DNA of 64,000 nt from Aselliscus stoliczkanus (lineage: Eukaryota > Chordata > Mammalia > Chiroptera > Hipposideridae), in assembly GCA_033961575.1 (NCBI GenBank), contig CM066730.1, forward strand, positions 117,083,523-117,147,522, given 5' to 3'. The notes below the pieces were generated by a model, which had not been told where the DNA came from, made no database searches, and saw nothing but the letters and a program-made list of their open reading frames with translations. Made by a program: the position numbers and the translations under genes. Below, in pieces: positions 39,901 to 51,214 of this stretch (position 1 is its first letter; each line of letters opens with the position of its first letter).

Positions 39901-42900
39901 TTCCCTAACGGATAGGCACTGACACAGTCTCTCGTACACCACACACATTAATCCTATCATGTATTTTTTGCCCATGCTATTTCAAATACCTGCAATATTT
40001 TACTCATCCATTTAAGGCCCACTTCAAATGTCATTGCTTTTTACAGTCAATATTAAGCTCTAAATCTCAGTTCTTACTACAGCACTTGTCACTTATTTGA
40101 GTTATAGTCATGTAAATTCTTCCCAATTAATCTTAGCTCTTAGAAGACAGATCTGTTTCTGACAGATACTAAACATTTTGAATTCTTTCCTTTTTTCCCC
40201 GAAAGATTCACCACAAGTTCAACTTCATGAGGTACAGCCAAATGTATTTCTGCATCATTGACACATTGAGAAAAATCATAAAATCTTAAGGAGGTTAAGA
40301 TAGGTAAAGGTCATTTCTTACAACCTAATTCAAGGCTTTCCTTTCTAGAACATTCCCACTAAATTGTGGTTTGTGTCAAAAGCAAACTACAAAATCCAAA
40401 CATCAATTCCTAAGTACCTGCATTGTACAGAAAGGCTTATATTATTGCTAATCTCTTAAACCATGCAAAATAGAAGTCCTTTAAAAAAAAAAAAAAGGAT
40501 ACTTGGTGTTTTACGATCTTCATTAATAACGATCAGATCTGTGAAATCCCTTGAGATGCATTGTGGAATAATTTTTTTCAGAGCCAGTCCTCTTCTGTAA
40601 TAAACATGTGAGTTTGGTATAACTGTGGAGAGCTGTTCACAGAGTCGTACTGTTCTCTGTAAAACAGGATAACAAAAAACCCTCAAAAGTGAAAATAAAA
40701 ATCTCAGACGATACATATTTACAAGAAAGGGAGAAATGATTATTATAAGATAATGTTAATAGATAGCAAGACTAGGGAAAGAATGAAATCTGAATAGTGT
40801 TTCATCCTTTACCAAAGGCTGATAATCATAAGAGCAGTGGTTCTCAATTGAGGGTGATTCTGCTCCACCAGGGGACTTTTGGCAATGTCTGGAAACATTT
40901 TTAGGGATTATGACACGAGATGGGGGATGGCTGGTACTGATATCCAATGGATAGAGGCCAGGGATATTTGCTAAACATCCTGTAATGAACAGGACAACGC
41001 CATAACAAAAAATTATCCAGCCTAAAATGTTAATAGTGTTGAGGTCGAGAAACCGTATCCTGAAGAATCATGCTTAGTGAACCTACAATGCATTTTATTT
41101 AGCTTATTCACAGGCATCATCTAAGGCAATTACTAATAATTTAACTCTTCTGAACAGAGTTCCTTTACATAGTATAAGAAAAGAAAATTAGGAATTCAAG
41201 AACTATACTCATTAATATATTTATTACCCCATGAGGCCTATCTGATGTTGTGATGAGAATCTTGGGAGATGTTTGTCTGTTGAAGTAAGAAGCAAATTCA
41301 TCTGTAGCTTCATCAAAAGCAACCTGAGAACAGAAAGAGATAATTTTACATCAAATATGCTACTGGGCCAGGATTTCTGAATTAGTTCTAGAAGGATTCT
41401 ATGGCAGTGATTACCTAGCTAGTAGATTTAAAGAAGGCCTAGGAGGGACTTACATTAATTGCAACATGAATAAGTTGGCTGATTTTCTTTCTATAGAGTA
41501 CAAGAGTAAAACTGGAAAAACATTGTCAAAAAAACAATTTCAGGACATAAACTGAGGTGCATTTATTCTTTAAAAATGGCTATAGCTGTAGCCAAGAGTA
41601 TCAGGAATCTTGCCTGGAGCTATTCCATTTCCCCCATCAACTTGGTTGGTGAAAATAGTTAACTTCACCAACTTCAGGTCTGATGGTAGGCAAGAACCAG
41701 CAATCCTGAATCCAGAGGTGGTGGACTCAATTCAGGGCAGGAGGGAGGAAGCGGGGAAGAGAGGGGAAGTGGGGAAGGAGGTGAAGAGGGGAGAGAGACA
41801 GAGACAGATAGACTGACAGAAAACCTAGCTGAGAGAGCGAAAGCACGTGCAGTGCGAAAACCTAGCTTTGCAGGTCCAAGGTTACAGGCCCAGTTCAGGG
41901 TAGGTGTGGAAATCTAAAGGAGCCAGAAATTGAAAAGAGAGCTCTGGAAGGGAAAGCGCCATGGAGAGGCTGACATAATCTCTCCCCAAATCCCTGGCTG
42001 ACAGCTGGGAGAGACCTGAGAATCCAGAACACATAACGACAAGGGAGACATAAGAACTGGCTGCAACTCTGAATGCATTCCTTAACCCACGCACAGCTTA
42101 GCTGGCAGAAGCTATGTATGTCTTAGTGGCTCAAGGTATCTTAACCTCTGTTCAAAGCACTGGCTGACCAGTAAGCTACACAAACACAGGAAAAATCCCT
42201 AGGGAGACAGGTTAAAAAAATTAAAAAAAAAATGGGTAGAGACATAGTGCTACTGTCAGGAAGACAGATTACAGTTCAGCTCTAGGCAAGTTACCAGGAC
42301 AAAAACAACAAAATACCAATCACCCTTAAAACAATCCTGAGTTAGTGCAATATGTTGTCTAAAATGTCCAATTTTCAACCAAAAAATCAGATATGTAAAG
42401 AAACAGGAAAATATGACCCATCATCAGGAAAAATAGTAGTCAAAACACCCACCTGCAACTAAGATTGAACACGGCCCCTTGAAGAGAGCTGCAGACAGGC
42501 GGCCAGATGGTTCAGTGGTTACAGCGTGCACTCTTTAGCAACAAGGTTTCCAGTTCGACTCCCACATGGGATGGTGGGCTAGGCCCACCCACAGCTAAGA
42601 TTGAACATGGCACCCTGAGCTGAGCAGCCATGAGCTGCCAACGGGTAGCTGGATGGTGACTGGACTTGGAGCTGAGCCACTTGTGCACTCCACAACTGGA
42701 ATTGAAGGACAACTTGGCTGTTCCCCTTCCCCAATTCCCCAACACTGTTCCCCTCCGCCAGTTCCCCAATAAAACCTTCAAAAAAAAAAAAAATTGACTC
42801 TGGGCCCAGAGGTTGAAATTTAGTGAAAATTTCAAAGTAGCTATAATGAAAATATTCAAGAAGCTGAAAATATGGACTTAATAGCAGATCTGAGATGGTA

Positions 42901-45900
42901 GAAAAAAAATCAATGGGATTTTTCAATGGGAAAAAAATCAATGGGAGAAACAGAACTAGAAAAAAGATTTAATATCCATGAACTAGAAAAAATAATATCC
43001 AATCTGAAGAACAGAAATGAATGAATCACAGAAAAAGGAGCAAAGCTGTAGAAATTTGTAGGACATTAATCATTTCAGCAGTGTGTGAAGAGGGAGTCCC
43101 AGAAAGAAAAGTACAAAAGGGGCAAAAAACACTAAGTAGGATAAAAAGAATGATACTTACCTCAGAGTCAAATTGCTAAAAGCTCAAATCAGAGAAAACT
43201 TTGAAATAAGAGAAAAAGAAACCATACAGTGGAACAGTAATGATTGACTGACTTATCAGAAATAATGTCAAAATACAGCGGAATATATTGAAAGTACTAA
43301 AAAAAAGTCAGCCAAAAATTCTATATCCTACAAAATTGTGTTACAAAATGAAGGTAACATAAGCAATTTTTTTCAGATAAACCAAAATTGAGATAATGAG
43401 CTATAGACCTGCTACAAAAAGACATAAGGAAATCCTACACTTTGAAAGAAAACGACACTACATGGTGACTTGAATCTAGAGGAAGGAAAGAAGAAATGAT
43501 AAATATGAAGATAAACACACAAGACTGTGTGTGTGCGCGCGCACAATTTCTTTAAAGAAATTTTAATTGAAAAGGCAGAAGCACAGTTGTCATTTGAGAA
43601 GTGCAAGACCATTTTGAAGTGGTATTTGAAATTCGAGAATGTTCTCCTGGCTTACTAGCCCTTGACTTCTACCTACTGGGGACCCTAAAGGGTGTGGTGT
43701 ATCGTAGAAAACTGGCCACGCTGGCAGCACTTCGGGAAACTGAAATGGCATATGCAGCAATATAAAAGGACACTTTGGTCAACGTTGCTCAAGCAGTAGT
43801 TTGCTGTAATCAAGTGTCTGGACACTGGTGGTAACCACTTTGAGCACCTCTTGTAATTGCAGAAGTCAAATGTGACTTGTATTCATCTTTTGTTATCACT
43901 ATATATTGAGTATTACAATTTTAATACCTTTTTTTTTTTTCTTAAAATGTGTATACATTTTTTTTGGCACCTTGTGTACATGGTGGGGAAGAAATTGGTT
44001 TCCTTTCTCATACCAAACAGAAAAATCAATTTCTGATTATTATGTAAATGGAAAAGGCTGTAACACTTTTTTTTTTTTTGAGGGCAGTGTCACTGGTCCT
44101 CATATGTGGGACCCGAACCGGGGCTGCTGGCTTCCCAAGCCAGCGCTTAACCACCGCGCCACTCGGCTGGCCCAACACTTCTTTTCTTTTAGGAAAAAAA
44201 GTGAGAACATATGATCAAAGGATAAAGATTTCTCAAATATGATAAAAAGCATTAAATATTAAAAAATTAACCCAACTATAGTAAGGACTTTTGTTCATCA
44301 AAAGGCAGGCAGAGAAAGTGAAAAGAGGATCTACAAATTGGAAGACACTTGTAACATATAAAGGATTAGTATCCAAATTATAAAAAGAAGTCCTACAAAT
44401 CAGTAAAATACAAGAGAAAATTGGGCAAAAGACATAAGCTGGCATACCTCTATTGAAAACACTGTACATACATGAAAAGATGCTCAATCACATTAAGAAA
44501 CAGGAAAATGCAAACTCAAACCACAATGAGTTAGCCCTTTATCACTAGTCTGAATATACCAAGCAGTGGTCAGAATGTGGATGACCAGGAACATCGTCTT
44601 TATAATATGGGAGTGCAAAATGATACCACACTACTTTGCAAAAACATTTGACACTCATGTAAAGCTGAACATGTACACACCCCATGACCCAACAAATTCT
44701 CCCCTAGGCAAATATTTAGGGAGTCTTTTACATATATGTTGCCTCTGTATGCCTATGAGCCCCAATTTATCTCCAGTTAACACCGCTTCCATATCTCAAT
44801 GACAATTCCATCCTTCTAATTGCTCAGGCTAAAAAACTCAATATCATCTTTGAATCCTCGGTCACACCCCACATCCAACCTATCAAGAAATTCTAGTAGT
44901 TCTAATTTCAAAATATACTCAGAAAAAAAAAACACACCAAAAACTCAAGAATCCGATCAATTCTCAACACTCGTAACCACCCTTGTCCAAGTCGTCATCA
45001 TCACGTTCCTTCCTGGATTACTTCAGTGGCTTCCTAAGTAGTCTGTTTACCTTCTTAATAATATTCTTTCAGTACAGTATTCTTTCAGTACAGTAATCAA
45101 TCACTTTAGAAAATTAAGTCTAATCACACCATTCCTCTGTGGCTCCTCACTTCCTAAGTGTAAATGCCAGCATCCTCACAATAGCCAACAAAGTCACTGA
45201 TCTGGCCTCTCCCATTTCCACACTTCCCTGGCACCTTATCTACCACTCTTCTCCCTTGCTCATTAATTTCAGCATGCTGGATTCTCTGCTGTTCCTCTAA
45301 AACATGCTAAGCATGCTCCTGCCTTAGAGTTTTTGCACTGGCTGTTGCCCCATTCTAGAGTACTTTTCGCCCAAAGGTGGCTAATTTCTTTACATCCTTC
45401 AAGTCTGCTAAAAGGTCTTCATCTTAATGAAGACTACCCTGACCACTGTATATGAAATTGCAACCCTAACCAACAGAAAAATGGGCATGAACAAATGGTG
45501 AAAAAGAAAGATGTTCAGCCCTATTCATAACAGAACTCCAAATTAAAACTATATTGAGATACAATTTCTCACCCATCAGGCTGGAAAAAATTATTTATAA
45601 TTGCAAAATCTTGTGTGAAAGTTTGAAGAGTAAGATATATGTATTTACATAATCTCAAAGTATCCCCCCCAATACTTACTAGTTACAAAGGGAAAAACAG
45701 TAGCTATAATGGAGAAACCTGGCAGACACTTTAATCAAGTGATGCAAGTTAACATAACCAGTAATAGGAAAATCAACAATATGTGACTCCTGATAAGAGG
45801 CACTGAAAAGAACATCACACCTATAGTCAAAAGTACACAAACTGAATATAATCATGAGCAAACATCCAATTCATATTTAGTGACATTCTACAAAAATACT

Positions 45901-47022
45901 TAGTGGGTACTCTTCAAAAATGTCAATGTCATTAAAAGCAAAGGGCGTCTGAGGAACTGTTCCAAATTAAAGGAGGTTAAAGAGTCATTATAATGGAATA
46001 AAATACATGAGCTTGGATTTTTCTTTTGCTAAAAATGACATCATTGGGATGACTGGTGACATTGGAATAAGCTGTAAAGATAATACTGTATATCAATATT
46101 AATTGTCTGATTTTGATAACTGCATACTGTGCTTATTTAAAAAAAACACGTGTTTATAGGTAAAAGGGGCTTCCTTCATGTCTGCCACTTACTCTAAAGC
46201 ATTTCAGACAGAATATAAATGAAAGTACAATTTAACATTTAGGAAATCTGGGTGAAGGGTATATATGAATTCCTATTTTTCTATTAAGTCTGAAATTAAG
46301 TCAAAATAAATAGAATGTATAACACACACAAGCTCCTATATATAGAAAACTGTAAACTCTACTCTACGTAGTCCTGAATCTCCTTTACCATATTTGTTAA
46401 CTCCAGTAACCCATCATCTGCTAACGTGACCAGTTATTTATTTTATTATGTTCACTGTTTGTCTCTCTTCCTAGAATGTAAGCTCTGGGTGGGCAGAAAT
46501 TTGTGTGTATATTTGTGAGTGCTTTGTGCAATGATGGATCCCAAGAACCTAAAAAAGATCTCAATACATAGTAGGCAATCAATAAACATTTTGTGGAAGA
46601 CTGAATGAATGAATGGAGGAATGAATGACTATACCAGGAGATACGTGAAAGAATGTTGATAACAGCATTGTATGAAAGCAAACATAACAAAACCAAGTTT
46701 CCTATATAAAAATTAAAAAAAATATATACAAAGTTTTTAAAACCTTCATTCTTTCTCATTGTAGTGTTGCAAACTATATAAAGGGAGAATGTGAAAAGCA
46801 GATTATTTTGAAGCCCAGAGTTTTATGAGGACACACAAAACTACCATCAAATATTATCCTTAGGTATCAAAGTGTCTAATTAATACTACAAAATTCTATA
46901 TATGAGAAATTCTTTTGAAATGATATAAAAACAGGGGCCGGCCAAGTGGCACGGTAGTTAAGCGCTGGCTTAGGAAGCCAGCGGCCCTGGTTTGGACCCC
47001 ACATATGAGGGCCGGTGATACT

Positions 47023-47063
<41 letters not shown>

Positions 47064-50000
47064 ATCTTGAAATGATATCAAAACAGAAGTACTACACAGA
47101 AATTAAATGATAAAAAGTTTACCTAGGAATAAATACATTTCTAGAAAGATAAATCACTGACTTTTACTATAGCATTATTGGGAAATTTATTAAACAATCT
47201 ATAATAAATAAGCTAACATTATAGCTGAAGCAGTCCATTACACAAACTCATCAGCCAGTACTTAAAGTTAAGCATCAGCATATGAACAGATAGCTAAAGT
47301 GTGGTCATCCAAATTTATTTAAGACTTCTAACATTACCTCTTCATCATTAGGGTCTACTGTGGTTTCATCATACACTCTCTGGTTGTCAATGGTCTTGGG
47401 TATAGGTTTTGGTGGTGCCTAAATTTAAAAAAAAGATAAAGTTGTAGAAGCATTTTACATTAGTAATTTTCCATTATGTTTGGGAAAGAATAACAGAAAT
47501 AAGCAAACAATCTCAAAACTCAAATCTGTTCCTCATTTCAATCCACTGCTCCATCAATCCTAATAATACTGAATAAAAGGCTTAATTAACATTCTAAGCA
47601 GAAACACACATCCTGAAAGAATTGCTAACATTTGATAAAATGGCTTAAAACTAAAAAGAAGCAGCAGAGAGAAGAAACTGAGATCAAAACTATCCACTAA
47701 GAAAAATACGAAACAAAATGGGAAAGATTTTAAAAGTACATATACATGTAGCTTTGTTCCAATACTTCCAGAGAGCTATTCAGAAATATATAACAAAAGC
47801 TACAAATCTGTTTCTATCTGCTGAACTAGTAATTCTAGTTTGGGAGATATATGGTAAGGAAGGAAAAGGGGGAAGCAATTTACACAAAGAAATAGGTGGT
47901 ATCACTATAGTTAATAGAAATGAACAGCAAATAGGGCAAATGTCCAACAACAGGGTAATGACTATGGCACTTCAACATAGTGGAATACTGTGAGAACCAG
48001 CAATCATGCACATACTCAGCTTCGACCGAAAAACTGTGTGAATGAAATGGTAAGGAGCAGGAACAGAACTGTAAACATACACTAACTAAAATGAATCCAA
48101 CTATATGTACACTGACAGAGATATGAAGAAAATGAGCTGATAAACTATTTAGGATTTTATTCTAGGAAATAAATATTAAGTTTTAAATAATTTTTTGAAG
48201 AAGTTAGTGCTAGAAAGTCATCTTTCAGTTAAAGAATGGTGATATTTTCAAATGATAATCAGCATATTTGCTGTAACTGATTATTGAGAGTTAAAAAGAG
48301 ACTAATATTGCTTGATAGAATTTTGCAGGTCAAAATAATCTAATATTAGCAATTTCATGTTATTTAACCTAATACAATTAAAAGAATGCAGGAAAATGCA
48401 GTGTTTCATTTGTATATGGTCTTTTATATTTTTCCCTTCTTCAAAAACACTTATCCTTAGCTGGTACCTCTTAAGACACAGGCGTGGGAATGAGCTGTTT
48501 TTAAAATTTTGCAAGTATGAATCATAACCTATATGATTCACTTATATAAATAAAGTGAAAAAATGAAAATAGCTCTGAAATACTGTGCAAGTATTTAGTA
48601 TTTCTTTTTAAATTTTTCAATAGAAAGATTTTACTTCAGATCAATACCAGAAAAATAGCCAAATCTTTTCTTGATGTAATTTTCTCTGATCTCTTCTTTG
48701 CCATAACAGATATCGCACCTTCCTTCCACTCCCCATTCTCTCTTCAGATTCATACCCTCTGTCAGTTCTCATTTTTACACACCCAGCCCTACTACAGAAG
48801 AGGCTGTTTTGCCTTTTCCCAGCCTGGCCTGACAAAGAGCCTTTGCTTCAAGTCACAAGAACTCCAGCTACAGGCATAACCTAGGGAGCTTGTCCACTCC
48901 CCAAGTCAGGAAGATGTGTCTCTGCTTCTCAAACACATAAAGTTAAACAAAAATAAGCAAGTTGAAGTACACATACCATTTATGTGAAATTTTAAAAACA
49001 TGCAAATCATTACCATTGTGTTTATTGTTTAGGGACACAAACATGCGTAGTAAAGGTAAAGAAGTGCATAGGATGATAAAGGACAATTTCATGAGTAGTT
49101 ATCTTTGGGGGGAAAAGCAATCTGGAAGCACACAAGGGGCTTTGAATATTATTTGATAATGAATTATTTCTAAGGCTGGGTAAAAGATAGAAGGGTTTGT
49201 CATGTTATTTTTATACATCTGAAATATTTCATAATAAATTTTAAGAGAAAGTCATTCAACATAAATATCAGGGAGCATTCTTGAATATTAGAAAGCAAAT
49301 GGCTAAATTTTATTTACCTTATCACCAAGGGCCTCTCTCTCTTTCTTAAGTTTTTTTTTAGCTGCCAACTTTTCCTAAAGGGTTTAAAAAAAACAATATT
49401 GAGAAATCACTGGTTATATCACACATACTGAAGCCACAAATTACTAATAATACTATGAATACTTACACTGAGCAATCTTTGTAATGTAAAATAAACATGT
49501 TGACATAGATTTTCATACCTAAATTACTGTAAAACAAATGAGCTGGCCAATTGATAAGATTTCAACAAAGATTTTGTTTCTTCAAAAAAATCTAAATCAA
49601 CAAATTCAACTATTTAAAATATCGCGAACTTTATCTTTTACTGTAAAACGTCAAATTAAGTGAAATGTGCAAAATGTACATCTAAACACGTTTTTGTTCT
49701 ATTGTTTTACATTCCTAACAAGTTGTGTTTCCTAAAGAAAACCATGGCTACGTTGGTTGATTCTCCTGGCAAGTACAAAAAATAAATGGGAATGGGAGAT
49801 CGGTTTTCAGGTTGCTTCCAAAACACCATCACTAGTTATCCATATATTTTATAATCAAAATATGTTTTACAATCATTAAGAACTTGCAAGGTGAGTTAGG
49901 ATTGCTTGTATTGTAAATGTGTATCTTCTGGAGATTTCTGAACAGGATGGTTGATTGCTCAAACAGAAAATATTTCCCCCAGTGCTTACAAAACTCTTAA

Positions 50001-50994
50001 TCCATCAGGTCTCAGATCACAAATGATAGCCTCAAGCAGTCTTCTAGGGCACCCTTCACACTCCACACAGCACAAATGGTTAGCTGCTCCTTCTATTGTA
50101 TGTATTCCAATAGCACTTTCGTACTTAAGATGAATGACTCAGTCTAGGGCCTCAACAAGACTTGTCAGAGGCAGGCATATAAGAAGAGTATTACGTGTGT
50201 CAACTTTTATGATGTGCAAGAATAATCGAATGCTTGCTTCCAACTGCAATTTAATCACAAATGAGGACTGGGACCGGTGGGGTGGGGTGTGTGTGTATCT
50301 CTTGTTTACCTCCCAGAACAGAATGAGAAGAACGCTGTAGGGAGTAAATACAATTACTAGTAACTTGACAGTACTAATTTCGGTAATAGTTGAAGCAGGA
50401 ATCATAGAAGCATCACTTTGGATTTATGAATTGCCTGTATTACAGATTTTAGGAATTAACCGATGGTAAATGGACCCGGCGAGGAGAAACGGAGTCTTTT
50501 GCCTCGCAGGTTACGAGGGAGCCATTTTCACTACTACAAAAGCACGACTTCTTGCTTCCATTCGCAGCCGAGGACCCCAGCAAGGCACGGTAAAGAAAGG
50601 GATCCTTGGCGCTTAGGCAGAAAGCAGGGAGAGGGGATCAATACTACAACCGAGCGTCCGCCTGACACCTTCCGGATTCATCCCCATCGCCTGGGACCCC
50701 AGGCAGCGGGGACCGCGCATGCGCAACCCACCGGCCACGCCCCCACCTCCCTGCCGCTTCCGCCCCTCAAACCTTCCGCTGCTGCTGCTTCCAACGTGTG
50801 AACATTAAATGTCGCCGCTGTTTGTTTTTAATCTCCGAAATGCTGAAGCCTGGAGGAAAGGCAGCCATTTTCGAGTCTTGGCTTTCCGTCGCGCCATCCT
50901 CAGTGACGGCAGCCTCCTGAAGTTCTTCGGCAGCGGCTTTGCGTTTCAGACCTTTCTTTCGGCTGCCGCCGCCGTTCTCCCCGGCCTTCTCCAT
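36864..50994 (-). CDS. RPF1: RPF1, ribosome production factor 1 (Brix domain)
   Basis: Nine exons join in frame: 50994-50773, 49374-49318, 47418-47338, 41323-41228, 40656-40503, 38616-38534, 38127-37946, 37766-37640 and 36905-36864. They total 1044 bp, 347 residues plus stop, close to the 349 I recall for human. The N-terminal 120 residues are basic and low in complexity ([21 protein letters not shown]), nucleolar-signal-like. The Brix/IMP4 fold spans roughly residues 135-325, with [41 protein letters not shown] and [14 protein letters not shown]. The C-terminus is [10 protein letters not shown]. By family knowledge (yeast Rpf1, partner Mak16) the protein acts in the nucleolus on the early 60S pre-ribosome and is needed for large-subunit pre-rRNA processing. 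No break is seen. One intron has a U12-type donor. Confidence 0.97.
36991..37048. repeat. 29-bp tandem duplication
   Basis: AGGTCAACTATAAAAGGTAT with its tail is repeated head to tail once with a few differences, in RPF1 intron 8. Confidence 0.8.
37160..37395 (-). repeat. MER5A-like hAT MITE
   Basis: GCATGCATCAGAATCAGGGT, GGGTCCTGCTCCCTAAGTTG and CAGATTCAGTAGGTTTGTG are antisense MER5A-type text. The ends are decayed. Confidence 0.6.
37640..37766 (-). CDS. RPF1: RPF1 exon 8
   Basis: 127 bp completing Arg292 and encoding residues 293-334, [40 protein letters not shown] and HK. Donor GTATGTG. Confidence 0.95.
37946..38127 (-). CDS. RPF1: RPF1 exon 7
   Basis: 182 bp, residues 232-291 plus two bases of Arg292. 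It includes [40 protein letters not shown] and [10 protein letters not shown], the conserved second half of the Brix domain. Donor GTAAAG. Confidence 0.95.
38534..38616 (-). CDS. RPF1: RPF1 exon 6
   Basis: 83 bp completing Asn204 and encoding residues 205-231, [20 protein letters not shown] then RLRKEIK. The acceptor AAACAG lacks a long pyrimidine tract, as expected at U12 introns. Donor GTAAGT. Confidence 0.94.
38617..40500. other. RPF1: RPF1 intron 5 (U12-type): L2-like content
   Basis: The intron starts GTATCCTTTT on the minus strand at 40502 and ends ...AAACAG at 38617. About 39500-40170 holds diverged L2 sense-strand text. No other gene. Confidence 0.6.
40503..40656 (-). CDS. RPF1: RPF1 exon 5
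   Basis: 154 bp, residues 153-203 plus the first base of Asn204. It includes [20 protein letters not shown] and [20 protein letters not shown]. The exon ends CACCAA and is followed by GTATCCTTTT, a U12-type 5' splice site. Confidence 0.95.
40835..41060 (+). repeat. MER20 hAT MITE
   Basis: Nearly full length: CAGTGGTTCTCAATTGAGGG, TTTGGCAATGTCTGGAAACA, GATAGAGGCCAGGGATATTT and GTCGAGAAACC. It sits in RPF1 intron 4. Confidence 0.85.
41228..41323 (-). CDS. RPF1: RPF1 exon 4 (Brix domain start)
   Basis: 96 bp, residues 121-152, [20 protein letters not shown] followed by [12 protein letters not shown]. The ILITTS strand opens the Brix fold. Donor GTAATA follows GGG. Confidence 0.95.
41324..42450. 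other. RPF1 intron 3, proximal part
   Basis: Contains a purine-rich GA tract (about 41735-41815). From about 42180 the sequence turns into HAL1/L1-like text. No exon. Confidence 0.4.
42180..43560 (+). mobile_element. HAL1/L1-like LINE remnant
   Basis: ATATGACCCATCATCAGGAA, GAGTCCCAGAAAGAAAAGTA and AATTCTATATCCTACAAAAT follow the usual order of HAL1/L1 sequence. Broken by a type C SINE and bounded by a mariner fragment. Confidence 0.6.
42451..42795 (+). repeat. Ves-type dimeric SINE (type C)
   Basis: A partial first unit (CTGCAACTAAGATTGAACAC) is followed by a full unit with B box GTTCGACTCCC, GGGATGGTGGGCTAGGCCC, and the tail CTGTTCCCCTTCCCCAATTC then AATAAAACC. Ends in poly-A. Confidence 0.85.
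43625..43974 (+). mobile_element. Mariner family 2, 3' portion
   Basis: Encodes a broken transposase C-terminus ([20 protein letters not shown]) and the same 3' end as the copy at 11416, finishing GTATACATTTTTTTTGGCAC. The 5' limit is uncertain. Confidence 0.7.
44067..44173 (-). repeat. Short tRNA-SINE (type A)
   Basis: Antisense copy. AACACTTTT / AACACTTCTTTT at the two sides is the likely target duplication. Confidence 0.9.
44233..44720 (+). repeat. Old L1 ORF2 fragment
   Basis: ATGAAAAGATGCTCAATCAC, AACTCAAACCACAATGAG and CCATGACCCAACAAATTC are diverged L1 ORF2 end sequences. Similar text may continue at about 45480-45600. Confidence 0.65.
44750..45460 (+). repeat. L2 LINE 3' region (sense)
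   Basis: TCTTTGAATCCTCGGTCACA, TCCTGGATTACTTCAGTGGC, GATCTGGCCTCTCCCATTTC and AAAGGTCTTCATCTTAATGA are in L2 order. A 16-bp tandem duplication, ATTCTTTCAGTACAGT, lies at 45063-45094. Confidence 0.75.
46410..46620 (+). repeat. L2 3' end
   Basis: CTAGAATGTAAGCTCTGGGT and CAATACATAGTAGGCAATCA then AATAAACATTTTGTGG are the L2 terminus. Confidence 0.7.
46935..47061 (+). repeat. Short tRNA-SINE (type A), young-looking
   Basis: Uninterrupted poly-A of about 31 and a long target duplication, TTGAAATGATATAAAAACAG with one mismatch, at 46914-46933 and 47067-47086. Confidence 0.94.
47087..49317. other. RPF1 introns 2-3 flanks: no further gene
   Basis: AT-rich DNA outside exon 3. About 48960-49250 ends like an old L1 3' terminus (ATCTGAAATATTTCATAATA). 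No RNA gene recognised. Confidence 0.4.
47338..47418 (-). CDS. RPF1: RPF1 exon 3
   Basis: 81 bp, residues 94-120, [18 protein letters not shown] and then TTVDPNDEE. Acceptor ATTTAG, donor GTAATG; phase 0 on both sides. Confidence 0.95.
49318..49374 (-). CDS. RPF1: RPF1 exon 2
   Basis: 57 bp, [19 protein letters not shown] (residues 75-93), a highly basic stretch. Acceptor CTTTAG, donor GTAAAT. Confidence 0.95.
49375..50459. other. RPF1 intron 1: no gene seen
   Basis: Unique, moderately AT-rich sequence up to the CpG island. No repeat was identified with confidence. Confidence 0.4.
50715..50724. promoter_or_regulatory. NRF1-type palindrome GCGCATGCGC
   Basis: An exact match to the NRF1 consensus core inside the RPF1 CpG island, about 50 bp into intron 1. 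NRF1 sites are common at housekeeping and ribosome-biogenesis promoters. Binding itself is inferred. Confidence 0.6.
50773..50994 (-). CDS. RPF1: RPF1 exon 1 (coding part)
   Basis: ATG at 50994 opens 74 codons ending in RWKQQQRK. It contains [10 protein letters not shown] and [20 protein letters not shown], both as in human RPF1. The donor is the weak GTTTGA after AAG. The whole exon lies in the CpG island. Confidence 0.95.
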
Positions 50995-51214
50995 GGTGCT
51001 TGCTCCTTCACGTCCGTACGGAAACGGAAATAGTGTTCTCTTTTGATCCTCGCTATGAGGCTTTTACTTCCGGAGCGGAAAGGTCTTAAAGTAAAATGGT
51101 AGAGTGCCGCGTGAGCGCTAGTCATTTATAAAGGTGCTGAAACTTACGTTTGAAGATAGGAAAGGGGGTGGTCCAGCTGTATGGATAGTGAAATGTTGAA
51201 TTCGTGGAATCCTT

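Larger units (their letters stand above)
50460..51090 (-). promoter_or_regulatory. RPF1: RPF1 CpG-island promoter
   Basis: GC- and CpG-rich interval around RPF1 exon 1 in otherwise AT-rich DNA. It carries a perfect NRF1 palindrome in the start of intron 1 and an ETS-type ACTTCCGG at 51066-51073, about 75 bp upstream of the ATG. No TATA box is visible. Confidence 0.85.
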
